A stretch of DNA of 64,000 nucleotides from Mycoplasma seminis. Its GTDB lineage: Bacteria > Bacillota_I > Bacilli_A > Mycoplasmatales > Metamycoplasmataceae. Where the stretch lies: contig NZ_CP132191.1 in the NCBI RefSeq assembly GCF_030718845.1, positions 1 through 64,000 on the forward strand. Direction: 5' to 3'. The notes under the pieces are model-generated. The model searched no databases. It was given only the letters and a program-made list of their open reading frames with translations, and had not been told where the DNA came from. Both the position numbers and the translations under genes were made by a program. This document shows positions 33,895 through 46,734 of this stretch, one piece after another. Every line of letters starts with the position of its first letter. Position 1 is the first letter of the stretch.

Positions 33895-34451
33895 TATAAA
33901 TATTGTGCTTTAGGTAATTTTTTTCAAGGATTTTTTTGTGAAATACGATCGATAAATAACATACCATTTAAGTGATCTAATTCATGTTGAAAGACGATAG
34001 CAATATATCCAGAAACCTCATAACGAAGTCATTTCTTTTCATAATAACTATAAGCATCAACTACAATACGATCTGATCTGTGAATGAAACCTTCTTGATT
34101 TGGTCAAGCTTCATCAACAGATAAACATCCTTCACCTTCTTCAAGAGCTATTTTTTTATTACTTTTAGCTACAACTCTTGGGTTAAACAATACATCTTTA
34201 AATGCTGTATTTCCTTGTGAGTCTTGCACATAGACATAAAAAACATTTTTAAGGATTCCATATTGCACTGCAGCAACACCTACTCCTGGTCTAAATTGTG
34301 TCCCTTCTGTTTGTGAATCATCAATGTGATATATCATTCTTTCTGCAAGTTCAATATCTTCTTCTTGAAGAGGAATTGGTACATCATGTGATTTTTTTCT
34401 AAGTACCTTATCAGGTAATTGTACGATTTTAATATCAAATTTTTTATTCAT
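33894..34451 (-). CDS. def: Peptide deformylase
   Basis: This 185-aa metalloenzyme removes the formyl group from new proteins. All three motifs are present: [10 protein letters not shown] (motif 1), EGEGCLSVD (motif 2, metal-ligand Cys) and [10 protein letters not shown] (motif 3, two His ligands and Glu). One UGA (34104 region) is Trp. It heads a tightly overlapping four-gene operon and is divergent from plsY. Confidence 0.95.
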
Positions 34452-34515
34452 ATCTTAATTATATATATTAAATTTTAAATTATAATTAATATATTATATT
34501 AATTAGGAGGTATTA

Positions 34516-35340
34516 ATGACTGGTAATTTTGATATTTTGATATTTTCAACAGTATTACTAAATTTAGCTTTTTTACTGTTTGGATATTTAATTGGTTCAT
34601 TAAACACTTCTATAATTTTTGGGAAATTTAAAAACAAAGATGTGAGAGATTCATTTTCTGGTAATGCTGGAGCAACAAACACTTCAAGAGTTTTTGGTGT
34701 TAAAATAGGCGTGCTAATTTTAATAATTGATGCCTTTAAAACTATAATGGTAGTTTATTTAGCTACAGGAATAGCTTATTGAGTTAATCAAGTTCCCCAA
34801 ATCCATGGTAAACTTTATAGTTTTCAACAATATCAACCAATGATAGCAATTCCTTTATTAGCTGGATTAGGAGTGATCATCGGACACTGTTTTCCAGTCT
34901 TTTTTGGATTTAAAGGTGGAAAAGGAGTAGCTTGCACAATAGGGTTTATTATAAGTTATAATATTGTTCTTTTACCAATTGCTGCTGTATTCTTTTTTGC
35001 GATGATTTTTTGGAAAAAATATGTTTCACTCGCTGGTATAGTAACAGCAGTATTACTAATACCATTTGTTTTTATTCCTTGAATGTCAAATAGTGTTGTA
35101 GCCTTTCCTGCAAACTTTTACTGATTGAACTGGACAAAAGATTGAAATGTTCGTCAAAACTTTATACCAAGTGATCAATTAGGATATGTTAAGTATATCT
35201 CAACCACTGTGTTAAATGTTGCACCTGAATGTATGGGAATTATTTATGTTGCTGCTGCTGGAGTTCTTATTTCAATGCACAAAGATAATATTAAAAGATT
35301 AATAAAAGGTGAAGAAAGAAAGTTTTCAACTAAAAAATAA
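34516..35340 (+). CDS. plsY: Glycerol-3-phosphate acyltransferase PlsY
   Basis: This 274-aa integral membrane enzyme transfers acyl from acyl-phosphate to glycerol-3-phosphate, the first step of phospholipid synthesis. Family motifs are GYLIGSLNTSIIFGK, SGNAGATNTSRVFG and GHCFPVFFGFKGGKGVA. UGA codons at 34780 and 35080 are Trp. A strong AGGAGG precedes the start. Confidence 0.95.
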
Positions 35341-35343
35341 ATT

Positions 35344-35367
35344 AAAGCAGGAGAAATTCCTGCTTTT
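35344..35367 (+). terminator. plsY terminator
   Basis: AAAGCAGGA-GAAA-TTCCTGCTTTT. Confidence 0.9.
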
Positions 35368-35443
35368 ATTATGAGATTTAATTAATAACACTTAAATATT
35401 ATTAAAGTTGTAAAATTCTAATAATAGAAAGTGACTTATATCA

Positions 35444-35840
35444 ATGGAACAAATAAAAACACATAATTTATTTAAAACTGTCTTAAACCAAAAAATAGTT
35501 TTAATATTTAATATTACATTTATCTTATATTGTATTCCGGCAATTATTATTTCAATTATGCTAGCAACTCACCCAGAATTATTTAAGGATTTTAATACAA
35601 ATTGAATAGCACATAAAAAAACTCATCCTTGAGAGCACGAAATATCAGAAGTAAAAATATTAATGTTATGAGCTTCATATGTTGGATTTGCTTGAATATG
35701 TATTTTTCATGCTTATCTATTTCAAAGTGTATTTTTATTTATATGTGGTAATAAGTGATATTTATCTTTATTTCCTATTTTAGGTTATAAAAAATTAAAT
35801 TTAAATAATGACAAAAAGAACTGAGCATACCTATTATTAT
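35444..35840 (+). pseudogene. Membrane protein gene, 5' part (split by an IS)
   Basis: The first 132 codons encode a protein with two or three membrane segments (VLIFNITFILYCIPAIIIS and so on). The frame runs on into the IS and ends at 35875. Joining it to 37205-37389 gives a continuous 193-aa frame. No family recognised. Confidence 0.75.
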
Positions 35841-37189
35841 GAATTAGGAGAAAAATACTAGACACATTCTTTTAAACGAAAGGAGTGTGTTTTTCTATGC
35901 CTAGAAAACAATTTACAAAAGAGCAAAAATTAAAGTATATAAATATCAGTTTAAATCAAGGAATTGAATATGCGATGATTCAATTTGTAGAAGATTTTTG
36001 AGAGTGCAGATATAAGGAAACTTATATTGCACGCACAAAGAAGAAAAATGTAAATCCATTTCATCGTGCGAAATGTAACATTAAGAAATGGATAAAAATA
36101 TATAATACTGATATGAATAATTTAGAGTCTAAAACAGGTAAATCACCTAAAAAAGGGAAAGGTTCAGGAAGACCAAAAAGAACCAGTATTAATGATTTGA
36201 ATGAACATGATAGAGATTTATATCAAGAAATAATGGAAGAAATATTAAATGATCATGGTATTTCTCCAAAAATAATTATTGAGAAAATCAAACAAAAGAA
36301 AGAACAAAATAAATCTTTTGAAAATCAAAAAGCTGCTGCTGAAGTATTGAAAATTAATAGAACTTCTATTTACACAAGTTATAAAAAAGAAGAAAAGATT
36401 GGTTCCAAGAATCAACATATAAATGAAAATATTATCGAATGAATAAATAATGAAATAACTTTATCAAAAGGGATTTTAGGGAGAGATAAATTATTTCACA
36501 AATACATCAATGAGATAGACTCAAACATTTCTTCTTATGTATTTAGAATTAATTATGAATTTATAGGACACAAATCAACAGCTTATAAGAGAAACAAGAA
36601 AGATAAACCTCCTAGAGAGGAAAAAAGTAGAAGTGTTTGAACACCAGATTTAGTAAATGGAAACTTCGAATCATCCTATTTTGGTGAAGTTTGACATGCT
36701 GATATCAAGTATGTTAAAGTAAACGGTAAATGACAGTATCTTCATGTTATAACAGAAACATATTCTCAAGCTATATTAGTTTGAGAATTATCGGAAGAAA
36801 GAACCGCAGAATCAACAATTAAATTAGTTAAAAGATGTATAGAAAAATTTGGAATTATTCCAAAGATTTTTCATACTGATCATGGTATAGAATATGCGAA
36901 TTATATGTTTTCAGATTTTCTAAAAAATCTAGGAATCTTACAATCAATGTCTCCGAAAGGAAATTCATTAAGAAATAGACCGTCAGAATATCTATTCGCA
37001 ATATTCCAAAGGGAATTATTTGACTTTTATGAAACTTCAAATATGAATTATGAAATAGTTTATAATTTAGTCACACTTTTTGTTAATTGATATAACACAA
37101 AAAGACCACAAAGAAATTTAGAATATAAAACACCATATGCTATTTCTAAGCATATGATGCTATGTGTCTAAAATTTGTATCCTAACTTA
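35841..37189 (+). mobile_element. IS3-like element with a 15-bp target duplication
   Basis: It is flanked by CATACCTATTATTAT at 35826-35840 and 37190-37204. The ends share an imperfect inverted repeat: ATTAGGAGAAAAATACTAGA at left and GTTAGGATACAAATTTTAGA read from the right, both followed by CACAT. One transposase gene fills it. Confidence 0.85.
35897..37171 (+). CDS. IS3-like transposase
   Basis: This 424-aa protein has a basic N-terminal DNA-binding part (GRPKRTSINDL) and an integrase core with VWHADIKYVKV (first Asp), IFHTDHGIEYANY (second Asp) and a Glu in NRPSEYLFAIFQREL. Many UGA codons are Trp. The frame is continuous and the DDE residues are present, so it may be active. Confidence 0.85.
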
Positions 37190-37389
37190 CATACCTATTA
37201 TTATTTCTTACTATTATATTTATAGGTATTGAAATTTTTTGTTATGTATTTTATATTGGTAATTTCAAAGATACTTTAGATGTTATTAAAGGACCATTAT
37301 ACAGTGCATTTACTACATATTTAATAACATTATTATCTTTAAACTATATGGGATATATTTGATATTTAATGTTTAAGAAGAAAATTTAA
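37190..37389 (+). pseudogene. Membrane protein gene, 3' part
   Basis: It begins with the second copy of the 15-bp duplication and continues LFLTIIFIGIEIFCYVFYIG in frame with the 5' part. It contains two more hydrophobic segments and ends LMFKKKI. It has no start signal of its own. Confidence 0.75.
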
Positions 37390-37396
37390 TTCTTAC

Positions 37397-37437
37397 TTAA
37401 CTGTTGTCTAAATTAGTAAATTAGGCGGCGGTTTTTT
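37397..37437 (+). terminator. Terminator after the split membrane gene
   Basis: Arms AACTGTTGTCTAA and TTAGGCGGCGGTT (with G-T pairs), then T-run. Confidence 0.6.
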
Positions 37438-37441
37438 ATTT

Positions 37442-37548
37442 ATAAGCACAAAAAAACTAAGGCTTACACCTTAGTTTATAAAATTATTATTTTTCAATGT
37501 TGTAGAATGCTTTTCTACCTTTAAATTCTGAAACTGAACCAAGTTCTT
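37442..37548. repeat. Left copy of a 107-bp direct repeat (eno 3' end)
   Basis: It carries the enolase terminator hairpin and the last 20 or so codons of eno on the minus strand. It is repeated at 39439-39546 with a one-base difference in an A-run. It abuts both ends of the IS1634-like copy 2. Confidence 0.9.
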
Positions 37549-39438
37549 CCCGTGTTTCCAAGTTAATAAGGGTAAAAAAACGTGCAGTCCTTAATTTTAG
37601 GCCTGCACAATTTTTAATACTTGAAATTACATAGAAAAATCACTATTTAACAATTTAACTATATAGTTATATAAATCAATTTCCTCTTTTATATCATCGT
37701 TATTTCACATTTTTTCTTCTGTTACAATACCATCAACTTTTTTATAATTGATATTTGCTGCTTTAATAGCACCGATTATTTGTTGTGTTGTTACTTTATC
37801 TAACACACCAGTTAACATTTGTTGATTGTAGTTAACCTTTCAAGTTAAATAGTTTAAAACAACTAATGCTAAAAAACATATTGTTATATGACCGTAAACG
37901 TGTTCATCTTTTCTAACAAACATAGGTCTTGTTTCTAATGTAGATTTTAAATCTCTAAAATTATTCTCAATTCTTCATTGATTTTTGTATATTTCTAGAA
38001 TTTCTCTAATAGTTAAATCAAATCTTGTAGTTTCAAAAACCACATATCCATCTAGTTTTTGATCTTCATGTACTTTTTCCATATCCATAACAAATCTTGA
38101 TTGTTGGATTTCTGTAAAAAACTTATATTTTTTATATGAAATCATACTTTTAGCAGTTGCGCTGCCGCTTTCATCTTTAACTTTATTAAATCTTTCGATG
38201 ACTTCATTTCTTAGTTGAGCATCTCTTTTAGCTTTGTATTTATCATAAATTACTACTTGTCTTACTTTTATGGCTTTATTTTCTTTAGTTACATTTACTT
38301 GTTCTACTTCTTTGCATAATAAACCATCTATATCTTTGTAATCTGTTTCACTTATAACGTATTCTTTAAATTTTTTGCTTTGCGCCTTTAATCTAACGGG
38401 AAAAATATAATTTAGTCCATTATTTTTTAGAAATAGTTTGTTTTGATAATCATTCATCCCTTTATCTGCGATAACTGTTACATTTTTAAGATTATAAATT
38501 TCCCCTAATTCATTAATTGTGGGTATTAAGGTTTTTGAATCAGCAACATTTCCTGGTAGTAATGCAAAATCTAAAGGAATTCCATTTCTATCTGTAACCA
38601 TTCCAAGAACAACTTGATCCTCTTTGAATTTTCCATCTTTTGAATATCCACTTCTTTTTAATGTGTATTTTGATTTTAAGTTTTCATTTGTATTAACAAA
38701 TGTTTCAAAATAAAGTGTTGTTGCGTCCATGAATACCAAATTAACATCACGGTTGGTATATTCATGGATTTTTTCATTCATGTTTTTGATTAGTTTTTGC
38801 TTATTTTCTGCAACAAAATCTAAGAAATTATAAACTGTGGATTTTTGTATATCTAATTCATTTGAGTACTTATTTTTAGTCTTAAAGCTTCTAATAAAAC
38901 TTTCTGGTTCTAAAATTCTTTTAGCTACTAGGAAATTGAAAATTTCTTCAGCTTGTTTTCTTTTTCCGACATTTAAATTCTTAAATAAATCTATACCTTT
39001 TATAACTTGATAAATCAATTCAATACCGATGTTATATGTTCCGATTTCTACTTTTGTAAGTTTAAAAGCTTCTGCTAATTTACTTTTAACATAATCTTTA
39101 TCAGCATCTAGTGGTAACGAAGCAGCTGAATTGCTTAATAATTTCCATCGCATCTGCATTTTGCTCCTGAAGTTTAGATAAATTACCAATACTAATGCTT
39201 CTTTCATACCCTTTACCATAACCACCTGATATTGCAAGGCTTACATAGTAATCATCTTTCTTTTTATTTTTTGTAACTAATCACTTTTTCATAGTTTTAT
39301 TATATCATAATTCTATGTAATTATGTAATAAAAAAGCAAAAAAATTTTTATTAAGTCTATAAGCTATTTATTTCATAAATAGATTTCTTAAAAGCTAAAA
39401 AAGAGAAATAAAAAGTGTCTCCAACTTGGAAACACAGG
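37549..39438 (-). mobile_element. IS1634-like insertion sequence (copy 2)
   Basis: The ends are CCCGTGTTTCCAAGTT (37549-37564) and, read from the right, CCTGTGTTTCCAAGTT (39423-39438), one mismatch. It is flanked by a 107-bp direct repeat. It is related to, but clearly diverged from, the element at 11795-13664. Confidence 0.88.
37627..39292 (-). pseudogene. IS1634-type transposase with a frameshift
   Basis: A DDE transposase of about 554 codons. The Asp lies in NLVFMDATTLYFE, the second Asp in VTVIADKGMNDYQN and the Glu in WRIENNFRDLKSTL. The start at 39292 (MKKWLVTKNKKKDDYYVSLA) is in a different frame from the body. The break lies near 39125-39140, about 50 codons in. It is either a natural mutation or, less likely, a sequencing error. 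Confidence 0.8.
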
Positions 39439-41161
<1,723 letters not shown>

Positions 41162-41572
41162 ATGCCTACAACTAACCAATTAGTTACAAATGGTCGTAGC
41201 TCAAAAACAAGAAAACAAAATGCTCCTGCATTAAGTGTAAGCTACAACTCATTAATTAAAAAAGCTAAAAAAATGGCTTCACCATTTAAACGTGGTGTAT
41301 GTACTCGTGTTGCAACAATGACACCTAAGAAACCTAACTCAGCTTTACGTAAATACGCTCGTGTTAAATTATCAAACGGAATGGAAGTTACAGCATACAT
41401 CCCTGGAGAAGGACACAACTTACAAGAACACTCTGTTGTTTTAATCCGTGGTGGACGTGTTAAAGACTTACCTGGGGTTAGATACCACATCGTTCGTGGA
41501 ACACAAGATGCAGCTGGTGTTGCAAAACGTAACCAAGGACGTAGTTTATACGGAGCTAAAAAAGCTAAATAA
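41162..41572 (+). CDS. rpsL: Ribosomal protein S12
   Basis: This 136-aa decoding-centre protein has the hallmark [20 protein letters not shown] and [18 protein letters not shown]. It is the first gene of the str operon rpsL-rpsG-fusA. Codon usage is enriched in C- and G-ending codons relative to accessory genes, as expected for high expression. Confidence 0.98.
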   Translation: MPTTNQLVTNGRSSKTRKQNAPALSVSYNSLIKKAKKMASPFKRGVCTRVATMTPKKPNSALRKYARVKLSNGMEVTAYIPGEGHNLQEHSVVLIRGGRVKDLPGVRYHIVRGTQDAAGVAKRNQGRSLYGAKKAK

Positions 41573-41647
41573 TAAATTAAGCATAATTTTTAACAATTAA
41601 TTCATTAATAAATAAACACAAATCAATTAAAAAATAGGAGGACAATT

Positions 41648-42118
41648 ATGTCAAGAAAAAAGAGTGCACCTATCCGTGAAGTACTTGCAGATCCAGTTTT
41701 TAATTCTGTAATCGTTACAAAATTAATTAACCAAATTATGCTTGACGGAAAAAAATCTATCGCTCAAGATATTTTATATTCAGCATTTAACATTATTAAA
41801 GAAAAAACAAATAGAGAACCAATGGAAGTTTTCTTAGAAGCAGTAGAAAACATTACACCTCAATTAGAAATTAGAACACGTAGAATTGGTGGAACAAACT
41901 ACCAAGTTCCTACAGAAGTTTCTCCTCGTAGAAAACAAACATTAGCACTTAGATGATTAGTACAATACTCAAGATTAAGAAACGAAAAAACAATGGATGT
42001 TCGTTTAGCTAATGAAATTATCGATGCATCAAATAAAACTGGTGGAGCTATCAAAAAACGTGAAGATACACACAAAATGGCTGAAGCTAACCGTGCATTT
42101 GCACACTTCAGATGATAG
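41648..42118 (+). CDS. rpsG: Ribosomal protein S7
   Basis: This 156-aa 16S-binding protein has the signature [23 protein letters not shown] and [18 protein letters not shown] at 41954 and at the penultimate codon is Trp. TAGGAGG precedes the start. It lies 75 bp after rpsL. Confidence 0.98.
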
Positions 42119-42132
42119 TGGTATAGGAATAT

Positions 42133-44223
42133 ATGGCTAGAGAATACGAATTAAAAGATTACCGTAACATCGGTATTATGGCTCACATCGATGCAGGAAA
42201 AACAACAACTACAGAAAGAATCTTATTCCACACAGGAAAAATTCACAAAATTGGTGAAACACACGATGGTGCTTCACAAATGGACTGAATGGCTCAAGAA
42301 CAAGAACGTGGAATTACAATTACATCAGCTGCTACAACAGCATTCTGAAAAGGAAAAAGAATTAACATTATCGATACTCCAGGTCACGTTGACTTCACAG
42401 TTGAAGTTGAACGTTCACTTCGTGTATTAGATGGTGCGGTTGCTGTTCTTGATGCTCAATCAGGAGTTGAACCACAAACAGAAACAGTTTGAAGACAAGC
42501 TACAAACTACAAAGTTCCACGTATCGTTTACGTTAACAAAATGGATAAAGCTGGTGCAGATTTCGCTGCTTCAGTAGCATCAGTTAGACAACGTTTAGGT
42601 GGTAACGCAGTTGCTATCCAATGACCAATTGGGGCTGAATCAGATTTCGAAGGATTAATCGATTTAGTTACATTAGAAGCAATTAAATACAACGGAGAAC
42701 CACAAGAAGATGAATTTCCAACAGAAATTCCTGCTCATTTAGAAGAAATCGTTAAAGAAAAACGTCAAGAATTACTTGAAGCAGTTGCTAACTTTGACGA
42801 AGACTTAATGATGGCTGTTCTTGAAGGCGGAGACGTTACAGTTGAAGACTTCAAAAAAGGAATCAGAAAGGCTACATTAACATCAGAATTCTTCCCAGTT
42901 GTATGTGGTACATCATTCAAAAACAAAGGTGTTAAGAGAATGATCGACGCTGTTGTTGATTACTTACCATCACCTATTGATGTTCCAGCTATTTCAGCTT
43001 ACGAAGGTGATAAAGAAGTTAAAGTTGAAGCTACAGATGACGGAAACTTTGCTGCTTTAGCATTCAAAGTTATGACTGACCCATATGTTGGATCACTTAC
43101 ATTCTTCAGAGTTTATCGTGGAGTTCTTGAAAAAGGAAGCTACGTTTACAACTCAACAAAAGAACAAAAAGAACGTATTGGACGTATTCTTCAAATGCAC
43201 GCAAACAACCGTGTAGAAATTGATGAATGTCGTGCAGGAGATATTGCTGCTGCTGTTGGTCTTAAATATACAACAACAGGGGATACATTGATCGATGAAA
43301 AATCACCAAAAATCGTATTAGAAAAAATGGTGTTCCCAGAACCAGTTATCTCACAAGCTCTTGAACCAGAATCAAAAGCTGCTACAGAAAAATTATCATT
43401 AGGACTTCAAAAATTAGCTGCTGAAGACCCTACATTTAGAACATACACAGATGAAGAAACAGGACAAACAATCATCGCTGGTATGGGTGAATTACACCTT
43501 GATATCATTGTTGATCGTTTAAAACGTGAATTTGGTGTTAAAGCTAAAGTTGGTGCTCCTCAAGTTTCATACCGTGAAACAATTACAATCCCAGCTGAAG
43601 TTGAAGGAAAACACATCAAACAATCTGGTGGTAAAGGACAATACGGACACGTATGAATTAAATTTGAACCAAACCCAGATGGCGGATTTGAATTCGTTGA
43701 CAAAATCGTTGGTGGTAAAATTCCTAAAGAATACATTAAATCAATCCAAAAAGGACTTGAAGAAAAAATGGCTGCTGGTATTTTAGCAGGTTACCCAATG
43801 ATCGATATTAAAGCTACATTATTTGATGGATCATACCACGATGTCGATTCATCTGAAATGGCTTACAAAATTGCTGCTTCTAAAGCTCTTACAAAAGCTA
43901 AAGATAAAATTGGTACAGTATTACTTGAACCAATCATGGATGTTTCTGTAGTTGTACCTGCAGATCACATGGGGGATGTAATCGGTGACTTATCACGTCG
44001 TAGAGGACTTGTTAATGATCAAGAACAAAGAAACGATGGTGCTGTTATTGTTAAAGCAATGGTTCCACTTTCAGAAATGTTCGGATACTCAACAGAACTT
44101 AGATCTATGACAAGTGGTCGTGGAACATACCAAATGCAATTTGATCACTACGAAAAATGTCCAAAATCAATCGCTGATGAAATTATCAAACGTAGAAACA
44201 TTCAAGATAAAGACGAAGATTAA
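42133..44223 (+). CDS. fusA: Elongation factor G
   Basis: This 696-aa translocation GTPase has G1 [12 protein letters not shown]3 DTPGHVDFT and G4 [10 protein letters not shown]. Domains II-V are all present, with the C terminus ending in the usual KRRN segment. UGA codons at 42286, 42346, 42490, 42622 and 43654 are Trp. It lies 14 bp after rpsG. No tuf gene follows in this window. Confidence 0.98.
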
Positions 44224-44240
44224 TATTCATTATCATAATT

Positions 44241-44264
44241 AAGATGGCTTCGGCTATCTTTTTT
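44241..44264 (+). terminator. str operon terminator
   Basis: AAGATGGC-TTCG-GCTATCTT followed by T-run. Confidence 0.88.
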
Positions 44265-44282
44265 ATTTTTTCATAAATCTAC

Positions 44283-44311
44283 TTGTTTTTTTTTTTTTTT
44301 TTTTGTAGAAT
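44283..44311 (+). promoter_or_regulatory. Promoter with a T19 spacer, probably length-variable
   Basis: TTGTTT (44283-44288) and TAGAAT (44306-44311) are separated by 17 bp that consist almost wholly of T. The uninterrupted run is 19 T (44286-44304). A homopolymer in a promoter spacer can change length by slippage and switch expression, as in mycoplasma vlp genes. Confidence 0.6.
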
Positions 44312-44330
44312 GGAATTGAAAGGAAAACGT

Positions 44331-44966
44331 ATGGAATTAACGGAAACAACAAAGTATAAATTAGTGAATAATCTAGATGATTTAATTAACAAAATGAACA
44401 ATAAAAGAAAAGGTGAATTTAATATAATAAATATTCTTAAGAAGAAAGCTTTCTTTATATTTAATTATATATTACTACCTATGTTCGCTTTTTTAATATT
44501 AATAATTGCAGTGGCGGTTTTTATTTTCGAACAAATGGGCGATGGAATTAGATTTGCGAATAAAATAATAGGTGCATATACTGATACACAAATTTTTTGT
44601 ATTATTTTTATGGTTATTGGGAGTCTTTTACTTGTATCATTAATAGTTGAAAGTGCTCTGTTAGGTTCTAAAATAAAAAAATTACAGACATCATTTATTG
44701 AATTAATTGAAAATAATAAATCTCTCAAGTTTTATTCACAAGTTGATATGAATATTAAAAAAATATTTGATGCTACATCAACTGATTTTTCAAGTCATAT
44801 AATTAAAGCTAATTTTTGAGATAAGTTGGATAAAGATTTTTCACAAACAATAGAAGCTTTAGACCGAATAAAAAACAAAATGATATTAGATCCTGATAAT
44901 TTTATTGAAGAAATTACTGCTAAAGTCGGCGAACCTGCGGTTAAAATATTTATTAATTCATTTTAA
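44331..44966 (+). CDS. Membrane protein, 211 aa, unknown
   Basis: Two strong membrane segments (FIFNYILLPMFAFLILIIAV and FCIIFMVIGSLLLVSLIVES) lie within an otherwise charged protein. The C-terminal half is cytoplasm- or surface-facing and helical. No family recognised. AAAGGA sits before ATG 44331, so I prefer it to the ATG at 44310. It stands behind a promoter with a T19 spacer and before a decayed IS. Confidence 0.75.
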
Positions 44967-45085
44967 TATAGTAAAAAAATGTTATATAAATTTACTTTTA
45001 AGTTTAAATGAATAATAATTATTATACTATTTATAAAATTACTAATCCACAAATTAAGGTTAGTATTTTTTAATTAATATTTTTT

Positions 45086-46669
45086 GCAAAATTAAAACAT
45101 CGGTTTCCTACTAATTAGTAAGATTCCGATGTTTTTTCGTCTCCTTAATGTAAAATAAGTGTGTAAATTCAAAAATACTAAAGGAGGCACTATTATTATA
45201 TGCTATCGAATGCAAAACATTATCAAAATAATTTAATTTGTTTGAAATTTAGGGCTAAATCTAGAAATTCAAAATACTCAACTGAATTTACAACTCGTTA
45301 TAGTCATTATGTCTTAAGACCGTATTTAGATAAATCAAAACTTAAGATGTTAAATACTAAAATCCAAAATATCAAACAGTATTCACCTAGAGAATTTACA
45401 ATAGAAAAAATGAAAGATTTGTTCAATAAATTAAAAGATGAATGAAGTCTTTTAGAGATTTCGAGACAAATGTCTTGCGATATTAAAACCATTAGAGAAC
45501 AAATTGAAAAAGCATCTGAGGAGTATAAAGTCCAAACATCATTATTTTGCAAAATCTGCAAAAGACATGTTGGCGGTTTTTCGTTCCTTTCGATAAATGA
45601 ATGAACTAAATCAAAAATCTATACAAGAGAAAATACCTTGGATGGAAAAAGAATAACATCATTAGAAAAATGAAAACCATTGCACGAATTTACACAAGAT
45701 TGAATTTCCAAATATAAAAAATACAGAAGTTTAACAACGACTGAAAAGAAAAGACTTACAAGTGAACAACTTGTTTATTATAGAAAAACTTCATTACAAA
45801 AAATATTAGATAAGTTTGAGGATTATGTAAAAGAAAATAATCTAAAAAATGTTTTTATTCCTACCGTACAGGGTTTTTATGAATATATCGACAGATATTA
45901 TGTTGACTTTGAATATAAAATACTTACTTTAAAAAGAAAGTACGGAATAGCAAAAAGTAGGATAAAGAAACCTAAAAAAGCAAAAACTAAATCTAAATTA
46001 AAATTTGCAAAAAGTGTTCACGAGCGTTCAGAAAAAATAAATATAAGAGAAGAATTTGGACACTATGAAATAGATACTGTTCAGTTCAAAAAGACAAGTA
46101 AATATTGCTTAGTTACACTACTAGAAAGAAAAACTAGAATGTTATTTGCGATGTATTCTAAAAGAGATGCAGTCTCCGTCAGATTAGCACTTGAAAAGCT
46201 GATATGCAAATATAGCTTGAAAATTCTAACTTTAACAATGGACAATGGTTTAGAAAATTCTGAACTTCATAAAGTAAAATCCATAAAAGAATTTTATGTA
46301 TGTGACCCTTATTCTTCATGACAAAAGGAAGTTTAGAAAACGCACATAAAGAGATTAGAAAGATTATTCCAAAAGGTTATGAACCACAGTTTATTTGTGA
46401 AAATTTCATATTTGAATTAATTGATTTAAATCAATAAAGACAAACGAAATTATTACTTTGAAAATAGTCAATATCCAGTTAGAATTTCACCATTTGAATT
46501 ATTTAAAAATTACACAAAAATTTAAAAAATTGGCTCGAAAAAATAAGCCGAAACGACCCTGTCGTGTATTTTAACACGCCCATTTTTTAAAAACTTGATA
46601 AAATTTAAAAAGAATTTTCACATTTTATAAAATTACACATTAAGTAGAAAGCCAATCTTTTAATTAATC
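45086..46669 (+). mobile_element. IS30-type element (decayed)
   Basis: The 14-bp target duplication AATTAATATTTTTT lies at 45072-45085 and 46670-46683. The ends pair imperfectly: AATTAAAACATCGGTTTCC against AATTAAAAGATTGGCTTTC read from the right. A hairpin lies just inside each end (45093-45136 and near 46530-46550). Confidence 0.78.
45200..46525 (+). pseudogene. IS30-type transposase with two frameshifts
   Basis: It starts MLSNAKHYQNNLICLKF behind AAAGGAGG. It has a helix-turn-helix (LLEISRQMSCDIKTIRE), CKICKRHVGG, REEFGHYEIDTV (first Asp), LLERKTRMLF and LTMDNGLEN (second Asp). After WQKEV the frame stops at 46336. The true continuation (GSLENAHKEIRKIIPKGY, holding the Glu) is in another frame, and a further shift lies near 46430 before the ending PVRISPFELFKNYTKI. 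It is homologous to the product of 24520-25851. Confidence 0.8.
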
Positions 46670-46734
46670 AATTAATATTTTTTCTTTGAGGAAATTAATA
46701 AGTTAATATTAAAAAACTGTTTATAATTAAAAGT

